From NCBI RefSeq assembly GCF_001612985.1, contig NZ_BDBM01000053.1, positions 1 to 55,983 of the forward strand: DNA of 55,983 nucleotides, read 5' to 3'. Below the pieces are notes generated by a model. It was not told where the DNA came from. It searched no databases and saw only the letters and a program-made list of their open reading frames with translations. This DNA comes from Nocardia gamkensis NBRC 108242 (GTDB lineage: Bacteria; Actinomycetota; Actinomycetes; Mycobacteriales; Mycobacteriaceae). Shown here piece after piece: positions 50,649 to 55,983 of the stretch. The translations under genes were made by a program, and so were the position numbers. Each line of letters begins with the position of its first letter. The stretch's first letter is position 1.

Positions 50649-50846
50649 CTCTGCCAGGATACGCGCGGTAGCGGAGCGATCGGCCTGGACCGCATCGGAG
50701 TTCCGCGCCCACCTGCCCGCACCGGGCGAACTCCGAGCAGCTCGCGACGGACAGCCCGGTCGTCGGCGCCGGGTCGCGGTGGTGCGGGATGTTCCCTGGT
50801 GGATGTCGCGGCCGCCGAGGCGAACCCGGCGTATCCGCTGACTGGT

Positions 50847-51530
50847 CTAGGCGGCAGGATCGATGTCGGCGAACGTGTCGACCCAGTGGTGCGGTGGTCG
50901 TGGTGGATTGGGCTCGCCGGGGCGGGCGAGGCCGATGACTCGCCATCCGGCGGCGGTGGCGGCGTCGAGTTCGTCGGGGTGGTCGGAGAGGAACAGGATG
51001 CGTTCGGCGGGTATGCCGATGGCTCCGGCGATCTTGTCGTAGGAGGAGGATTCGCGCTTGCCGCCCGCCGTCGACAGATCGAAGTATCCGCTGATCAGGC
51101 CGGACAGGCTGCCGCCGCGCGCGTAGGCGAACCAATCCTTTTGGTTGCGAATCGATCCGGAGGAGTAGACGTACAGCGCGAACCCCGCGGTGTGCCAGGC
51201 GGCCAGGGTCGGTGGCACGTCGGGGAAGAACTCGCCGTGCAGCGCGCCGCTACGGAAGCCCTCCGCGCAGATCAGGCCCTGCGCGGTCTTCAAGGGCTCG
51301 GCCTTGACGTCGGTGTCGAGCCACTCGCGCAGGATCGCGGCGACCTCGGCAGGGTCGGCCTCCGGTCGCCCGGCCAGCTCTCTGGTCGCGGCGAGTATGG
51401 GCGCGGCGGCGGAGCTGTTCTCGGCCAGCCACTCCGGGAGCCGTTGCCGGGTATAGCCGTACAGGTCTTCGCGGACCGCGGCGGTGGGGCTGGTGGTGCC
51501 CTCGATGTCGACGACGACGGCGTCGATCAC
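50847..51530 (-). CDS. mtnC: Acireductone synthase (enolase-phosphatase)
   Basis: 227 residues, GTG start at 51528-51530 overlapping the mtnD stop (GTGA). HAD-family signatures: VVVDIEGTTSPTAAVREDLY (nucleophile Asp and IEGT), YVYSSGSIRNQKDWFAYARG, and FLSDHPDELDAATAAGWRVI. It enolises and dephosphorylates 2,3-diketo-5-methylthiopentyl-1-phosphate in methionine salvage. The pathway order mtnAB-mtnD-mtnC is preserved. Confidence 0.95.
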   Translation of the reverse strand: MIDAVVVDIEGTTSPTAAVREDLYGYTRQRLPEWLAENSSAAAPILAATRELAGRPEADPAEVAAILREWLDTDVKAEPLKTAQGLICAEGFRSGALHGEFFPDVPPTLAAWHTAGFALYVYSSGSIRNQKDWFAYARGGSLSGLISGYFDLSTAGGKRESSSYDKIAGAIGIPAERILFLSDHPDELDAATAAGWRVIGLARPGEPNPPRPPHHWVDTFADIDPAA

Positions 51531-52102
51531 GGCGCGGTCAGCAGCTCGTCGAGGGTGGGGAAGCCCGCGCTGATCTTGTCGCCGGTGAAGTCGCCGACCC
51601 AGCCGTCCGCTTCCTCGAAGAAGCGGATGGCGATGAAATCGGGGCGCTGGCCCATGTCGAACCAGTGCAGCGTGCCCGCGGGTACCGAGAGCAGGTCGCC
51701 GCCCTCGCACACCACCGCGAAGACCTCCTCGCCCAGGTGCAGATAGAAGCAGCCGCGTCCGGCGGCGAAGAAGCGCACCTCGTCCTCGGCATGCCGGTGC
51801 TCGTCGAGGAACTTGCCGCGCGCGCCCGCGGCGATCTCCGGCCACTTCGGGTCGGCGTCGTCGGGGTGGATGCGGGCGATGTCGATGTGCTTGTAGCGCC
51901 CGGAGCCGTTCAGTTCCGCGACGTTCGTCGCGTAGTGCGCGAGCAGATCCTCGGAAGACGCCGACGCGGCGTTCTCGACCACCGGCCAGCGGCCGAAGGT
52001 TACGCCGTGCTTCGCCAGTTCGGTGCCGATCACCTCGTCGTCGCTGGTGCGTACGCGCACGTCGGCCGCGTCGCCCGCGGCCATCACCTGCAGGAGGGTC
52101 AT
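51527..52102 (-). CDS. mtnD: Acireductone dioxygenase
   Basis: 191 residues. Cupin metal site: LDEHRHAEDEVRFFAAGRGC supplies HxHxxxxE and VPAGTLHWFDMGQRPDFIAI the last His. Uses Fe2+ (or Ni2+) and O2 to convert acireductone to the ketoacid precursor of methionine. ATG overlaps the mtnAB stop (ATGA). Confidence 0.96.
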   Translation of the reverse strand: MTLLQVMAAGDAADVRVRTSDDEVIGTELAKHGVTFGRWPVVENAASASSEDLLAHYATNVAELNGSGRYKHIDIARIHPDDADPKWPEIAAGARGKFLDEHRHAEDEVRFFAAGRGCFYLHLGEEVFAVVCEGGDLLSVPAGTLHWFDMGQRPDFIAIRFFEEADGWVGDFTGDKISAGFPTLDELLTAP

Positions 52103-53796
52103 GTCGGTCCAATCTCGAGAAAGTCGTCGCGCGGGGCGAACGCCGCCGGACTGCCGGTGCGGGACACCAGCTCACACAATGCTTCCAGGCATTCGGCGCG
52201 ATCGCGCGCCTGGGCGAGATCATCGCCCCAGGCGGTGATGCCGTGACCGGCGATGACCAGGACGGGCAGCGCGCCGGGATGGTCGAGCAGGTAGCGCTCG
52301 ATGTCCGCGCCGATGCGCGGCACCTCGGGCCAGTTCGGAAAGACCGGGATCTCCGCGACGGCCGGATCGCCGCCGCCGAGCCCCTTGATCAGCTCGTAGT
52401 CGGTGATCCGCAGCGTGGCGAGCGTGCCGGGGGACCCCGAGCGGGTGGCCAGTGCGGTGGCGAACGGCGGATGGATGTGCACGACCGCCTGGGCCGGGCG
52501 GGTCCGGTAGACGGCGGTGTGGATCGTCGTCTCGGCGGAGGGTTTGCGTCCGTGGTCTGCCACGGGCGCGGAGTCCGCTATCCGCACGGTGACCATGTCG
52601 CGCTCGGTGAGTTCGCCTTTGGACAACCCGCTTCCGGTGACCAGGGCGGTGGCGCCGGTGCGCACCGAGATGTTGCCCGCCGTGCCCGGCATCCAGCCGC
52701 GCCGGTAGAGCTCGCGAGCGATGTCCGCGATGGCCGCGCCGTGCGATTGATCGGATCCGAGTTCGGGGGTGGTGCTCGTGGTGGCGTCGCCGTGTGACGA
52801 ATCGCCGCGGTGCACCACGCCGTTCTCCGTGACCACCGCCGTCACCAGCTCACCCGGCGTCACGTCGAAGGCCGGGTTGAAGACCTCGGTGTGCTCGGGA
52901 GCCGTTGCGACGCCACCGAATCCGGTCACCTCGGCCGCCGCGCGTTCCTCCACGACGATCTCCCGGCCGGTGGCCATCGACAGGTCGCGGGTCGACTCCG
53001 GGGCGACCACGACGAACGGGATGCCGTGGTGGCGGGCGGCGAGCGCGAGACCGTAGGTGCCGATCTTGTTGGCGACGTCGCCGTTGGCGGTGACCCGGTC
53101 GGCGCCGACGAGCACGCAGTCGACCTGTCCGGTCGCCATCGCCCAGGCCGCGGCGGAATCGATGGTGAGCCGGTGCGGGATGCCCGCTTCGGCGAGTTCC
53201 CAGGTGGTCAGCCGCGCGCCCTGCAACAGCGGCCGGGTCTCGTCCACCAGCACCTGTTCGATCGCGCCGCGTTCGGCCAGCACCCGCAGCGTGCCGATGG
53301 CGGTGCCGAACGCGCTGGTCGCCAGCCGCCCGGTGTTGCAGTGGGTGAGCACACGCAGCGGCCGATCCGCGCACAGGCGCTGCACCAGGTCGGCGGCGTG
53401 GGTGGCGGCGGCCCGGTTGACCCGGCCGTCCTCGGCGAGCATGTCGAGCGTCTCGGCGAGGACCGCGCCCGCGCCGTGGCCCACCTTCGTCCGAACCCGC
53501 CGCACCGCCCAGGCCAGATTCACCGCGGTCGGGCGAGCGGCGGCGATCCGGTCCGCCTCGGCCTGCACCGCCGCCTCGTCCACCACGCCGTCCACGGTGT
53601 GTGCGGCGGTGGCGATGACGACGCCGAAAGCTCCCGCGATGCCGATGGCGGGCGCGCCGCGGATGGCCAGCGCCTCGAGCGCGTCGATCACTTGGTCGAC
53701 GGTGCTCAGTCGCAGTTCACGCACCTCGTGCGGCAGGCCGCGCTGGTCGATGGTGACGAGCGCGCCGTCGTCCCAGACCAGAGAGCTGTCGTCCAT
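52099..53796 (-). CDS. Fused methylthioribose-1-phosphate isomerase and methylthioribulose-1-phosphate dehydratase
   Basis: 565 residues from ATG 53796 (AGAAGG 9 bases upstream; the previous ATG abuts it). Residues about 1-330 are MtnA: RGAPAIGIAGAFGVVIATAA, RVLTHCNTGRLATSAFG (catalytic Cys) and LVGADRVTANGDVANKIGTY (Asp), with PEHTEVFNPAFDVTPGE. After a short hydrophilic linker, residues about 355-565 are MtnB, class II aldolase fold: GTAGNISVRTGATALVTGSG, AVVHIHPPFATALATRSG and IAGHGITAWGDDLAQARDRA. One frame covers both steps, so they are physically linked. No mtnK or mtnN is in the window. Confidence 0.95.
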   Translation of the reverse strand: MDDSSLVWDDGALVTIDQRGLPHEVRELRLSTVDQVIDALEALAIRGAPAIGIAGAFGVVIATAAHTVDGVVDEAAVQAEADRIAAARPTAVNLAWAVRRVRTKVGHGAGAVLAETLDMLAEDGRVNRAAATHAADLVQRLCADRPLRVLTHCNTGRLATSAFGTAIGTLRVLAERGAIEQVLVDETRPLLQGARLTTWELAEAGIPHRLTIDSAAAWAMATGQVDCVLVGADRVTANGDVANKIGTYGLALAARHHGIPFVVVAPESTRDLSMATGREIVVEERAAAEVTGFGGVATAPEHTEVFNPAFDVTPGELVTAVVTENGVVHRGDSSHGDATTSTTPELGSDQSHGAAIADIARELYRRGWMPGTAGNISVRTGATALVTGSGLSKGELTERDMVTVRIADSAPVADHGRKPSAETTIHTAVYRTRPAQAVVHIHPPFATALATRSGSPGTLATLRITDYELIKGLGGGDPAVAEIPVFPNWPEVPRIGADIERYLLDHPGALPVLVIAGHGITAWGDDLAQARDRAECLEALCELVSRTGSPAAFAPRDDFLEIGPT

Positions 53797-53874
53797 CAGG
53801 CGCATCCTTCTCGCGTCGAACCGTGTCGTGCCTGGTCAACGGTATCGGACGGAGGATGGCGCGCCGAAATCGCG

Positions 53875-54216
53875 TCAGGCGGCCGGGGTGCGCAGTTTCG
53901 CGGCGCGTTCGCGTGGGTCGTAGTCCGGGCCGACGCCCTCGATCAGCAGCAGGTCGCCGTCGATGTGATCTGCGCGCAGCGGCAGGATCTCCTGGTAGGC
54001 GGGCGAGTGGTACCACTCCCGCGCCTCGGTCATCCCGGGGAACTCGATCAGCACCATGCTGCCGGGCCAGTTGCCTTCCACGACCTCGGCCGGGGGCCCG
54101 TGGACGACGAAACGGCCGCCGAACGGGTCCAAGGTGGCCTGGATGCGCTCCAGATATTCGAGGATGTCGGGGTGGGCCCTGCGACTGCGGAGGTGGGCGA
54201 AGCCATAGGCGGACAT
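53875..54216 (-). CDS. DUF1330 dimeric alpha/beta-barrel protein
   Basis: 113 residues: AYGFAHLRSRRAHPDILEYL, then GGRFVVHGPPAEVVEGNWPG, MVLIEFPGMTEAREWYHSPA and YQEILPLRADHIDGDLLLIE. Typical DUF1330 length and order. Function unknown; possibly a small redox or catabolic enzyme. It lies 78 bases upstream of mtnAB on the same strand, so may share a message. Confidence 0.9.
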   Translation of the reverse strand: MSAYGFAHLRSRRAHPDILEYLERIQATLDPFGGRFVVHGPPAEVVEGNWPGSMVLIEFPGMTEAREWYHSPAYQEILPLRADHIDGDLLLIEGVGPDYDPRERAAKLRTPAA

Positions 54217-54386
54217 GGCGTTTGGCCTTCCTTCGTTCGATCACGCCGGGGATGGCGTCGCACCGACGGTAGGTCCGCCGCGCGCGGTGCGGCAATTACC
54301 CGAGGGGTAAGCGCACTGGTCTCGAACGACCGCGGCCGCCGGTCCCGGGAGGAGTTGGGGCCGGCGGCGCGGGTGGCGCAGATCAA

Positions 54387-54557
54387 CTAGCGGCGGCGCT
54401 CCTGCTCGCCGCGCCGGTCGGGCATCTCGCTCCTGGTGCCCCGACGGCCTTCCATGTCCGCGCCCTCGCGCATGTCCTGCTCTTGGCGCTGTTGCTGCTG
54501 CTGCCTCGGCATCTGCTTCGGCATTTTCTTAGGCGTTTTCTTCGACTTTTCAGTCAT
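54387..54557 (-). CDS. Small very hydrophilic protein (Lys/Gln/Arg-rich)
   Basis: 56 residues from ATG 54555-54557 with AAGGA about 10 bases upstream. Composition is almost entirely charged or Gln/Met-rich (KKTPKKMPKQMPRQQQQQRQ), ending in Arg-rich repeats (MPDRRGEQERRR). It is predicted to be disordered; function unknown. The open frame extends upstream to about 54605, but the ribosome site supports the shorter start. Confidence 0.55.
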   Translation of the reverse strand: MTEKSKKTPKKMPKQMPRQQQQQRQEQDMREGADMEGRRGTRSEMPDRRGEQERRR

Positions 54558-55043
54558 CTCCACACGGTCCTTTCCGGGGGATTGATATTCGCCTAACGAA
54601 CTCACGATAGCGAGCGGATATGGCGTCTGGAAGAGGAAATGAAAAATAAGCCCCGTAGCGGCAGATCTGTCATGTTTACGCAGGTAGAGGCAATATTCGC
54701 ATTGATTTAGATAACGAATTCGGTTGCGGTGTGCCTCTGGTTGACATTCTCCTGGCCGGCGCGCCGGAGAGTTGGGGCAAAGGGTGCGCCGGGGGTAGCG
54801 GTAACGCTTGCGCGGGTGCGTCGGTGTTTATCGCGGTGAATTCGATTCCGCTGTCGTGAAGAAGCGTGCGGGTCATTCGAGTGGTCGCCGCCGCTACCGC
54901 TGATTCCGCTGTGAGACAACGACTTCGGTTCGACGCCGGGACCGGGTCTCGGCGAGCTCTCGGCTTCCTGTGCGCACTCGTTCTCCTGGAAAGACTGCGC
55001 TGCAAGCACTTTCGTGCCCAAAAGCGACGAACCGCACGTTGTC
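54558..55043. other. Intergenic region before moeA-like gene
   Basis: 486 bases with no supported gene and a mixed base composition. A 10-base inverted repeat TGAGACAACG (near 54911) and CGTTGTCTCA (near 55037, reaching into the moeA-like stop) is separated by about 115 bases; probably chance or a weak hairpin. The rest shows nothing recognisable. Confidence 0.35.
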
Positions 55044-55983
55044 TCAGCGGCGCAGCGGCAGGAACTCGACGATCGCTCCGTCGTCGGCCTCGGGCGGGAC
55101 GACGACCAGGCCGTCGCGGTCGACGAGACCGCCGAGGTGTGCCGTGCGTATGGTCGGGTCGCCGATCCAGCCACCTTCGTCGGCGGCGCGGGCCGGGACG
55201 ATGCGGGGCACCGGTCCGGTGATCTCGGCCGCGTTGTGCAGCGGTCCGCGCAGTGGGCGCGCGGGAGCGGCGCCGGTGCGGCCCTCGACGATCGCCGGCG
55301 CGAGCGCCATGAGCGTCGCGACGGCGGCGAACGGGTTGCCGGGCAGGCCGAGCACCGTGCTGCCGGAGGCGAGCTGGGCCACGACGGTGGAACCGCCCGG
55401 CCGCAGCCGCAGCCGCGGCACCAGGATCTCGGCTCCGGCGCGGGCGAGGGCACCGCGGAGCTGGTCGGCGGCCCCGCCGCCGGTCGCCCCGACGATCACC
55501 AGCAGGTCATACTCCGCCGCGACGGTCACGACCTCGTCGAAGCCGTGCGGAGTGTCGCGTAGATGCACCCGATCGGCGGCGCGAATGCCGTTCCAGGACA
55601 ATAGCTCCGGCAGGACAGGACCGATCGAGTCGCGGGTCTGCCCCGCTTGCAGCGGCCCCTCGCTGCGGATCTCGTCCCCGGTCATCACGATGCGCGCGCG
55701 GACCGGGCCGCGCACCGGCGCCACGGTGACTTCGACGCTCGCGGCCGCGGAGACCAACGCCGCGGTGACCGGCGTGCCCTCCGGCGCGACCGGATCACCG
55801 GCCGCGCGATCCTCGCCGCGGCGGCGGATGTCGTCGCGAAGCGGAGTGTCCGGCAGGCGGTACAGCGTCTCGTCGGCGATGTGCGCGAATTCGTCGCGCA
55901 GCACACCCGTGGTGCCGTCCGGGACGTGCGCCCCCGTGGCGATCCGCACCGCTTCGCCCGGCAGCAGTCCCACCGGTCGCCGC
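55044..55983 (-). CDS. moeA: MoeA-like molybdopterin molybdotransferase, N-terminal part missing
   Basis: About 313 residues visible; the frame continues past the window end. MoeA signatures: GEAVRIATGAHVPDGTTGVL, DDIRRRGEDRAAGDPVAPEG, RIVMTGDEIRSEG and LPGNPFAAVATLMALAPAIV. In the active site, however, canonical DSN is DSIGP, and the usual SGGVSVG-x-D stretch is GATGGGAADQL, so Ser and Asp are missing and catalysis is uncertain. MoeA inserts molybdate into molybdopterin, the cofactor NarG needs. It may be a MoeA-related protein with a different role. Confidence 0.85.
   Translation of the reverse strand, partial: RRPVGLLPGEAVRIATGAHVPDGTTGVLRDEFAHIADETLYRLPDTPLRDDIRRRGEDRAAGDPVAPEGTPVTAALVSAAASVEVTVAPVRGPVRARIVMTGDEIRSEGPLQAGQTRDSIGPVLPELLSWNGIRAADRVHLRDTPHGFDEVVTVAAEYDLLVIVGATGGGAADQLRGALARAGAEILVPRLRLRPGGSTVVAQLASGSTVLGLPGNPFAAVATLMALAPAIVEGRTGAAPARPLRGPLHNAAEITGPVPRIVPARAADEGGWIGDPTIRTAHLGGLVDRDGLVVVPPEADDGAIVEFLPLRR

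Noticed and set aside
54911..55046. Distant 10-base inverted repeat around the moeA-like stop
   Set aside because: Separation of about 115 bases and overlap with a stop codon make it likely chance.
1..55983. tRNA or rRNA genes, insertion sequences or integrases
   Set aside because: No convincing cloverleaf, rRNA motif or transposase was recognised while reading, although short RNAs could be missed without a covariance search.

Overview
The window is GC-rich actinobacterial DNA, most likely Nocardia or a close mycolic-acid relative. The evidence is a cluster of type VII (ESX) secretion accessory genes (EspG-like, EspC-like, YbaB-like, PPE-like), paired DUF3558 lipoproteins, an antigen 85-type esterase, an Scr1/DUF397 pair, and a divergent RNA polymerase beta subunit gene outside the usual rplJL-rpoB-rpoC setting. 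Genes are dense. Start and stop codons often overlap as ATGA or GTGA, and GTG or TTG starts are common.

Layout. 1-1.85 kb: start of a minus-strand rpoB-like gene preceded by a chloramphenicol-type MFS exporter. 2.1-5.4 kb: three small unknown genes divergent from an XRE/DUF5753 regulator and its DUF397 partner, then a small secreted protein. 5.6-12.3 kb: ESX-type accessory island in which a two-gene module (DUF3558 lipoprotein plus 127-aa helical protein) occurs twice. The copies flank YbaB-like, EspC-like, WxG-like and membrane genes, and the second is followed by PPE-like and EspG-like genes. No ESX core membrane components (EccB-E, MycP) are in view. 12.6-17.0 kb: VOC protein, NarK-type nitrate carrier, FadR-type regulator and CynX-type transporter. 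17.1-23.9 kb: a nitrite-assimilation operon (narK2-nirB-nirD-hemD-like-sirohydrochlorin chelatase) behind a good GlnR-type box. 23.8-28.4 kb: a 102-bp repeat array, NAD-binding proteins, a GlxA-type regulator and an Ag85-like secreted esterase. 28.4-36.1 kb: large multi-TM protein, TfoX-N protein, Tat-exported purple acid phosphatase, TetR regulator, cupin, GcvH-like protein and VTT membrane protein.

36.2-41.4 kb: a ten-gene, tightly coupled gas vesicle operon on the minus strand (unknown-SRPBCC-gvpA-F-G-O-J-L-S-K). 42.3-49.3 kb: the narGHJI respiratory nitrate reductase operon on the minus strand, with an unusual 60-bp duplicated gene junction between narG and narH. 49.7-55.98 kb: a Cys/His-type putative hydrolase, a methionine-salvage operon with a fused mtnA-mtnB followed by mtnD and mtnC, a DUF1330 protein, a small basic protein, and the 3' part of a moeA-like gene that runs off the window.

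How it fits together: narK2/nirBD with siroheme-making genes forms a nitrogen-assimilation unit, narGHJI supplies nitrite by nitrate reduction, and molybdopterin synthesis (moeA-like) would serve NarG. The most unusual items are the rpoB-like gene beside a drug exporter, the narG-narH junction repeat that encodes a 39-codon micro-ORF, a GcvH-like protein whose lipoyl lysine is serine, the duplicated ESX module, and the gas vesicle operon with two uncharacterised leading genes. All family calls are from reading the translations; no database search was run.
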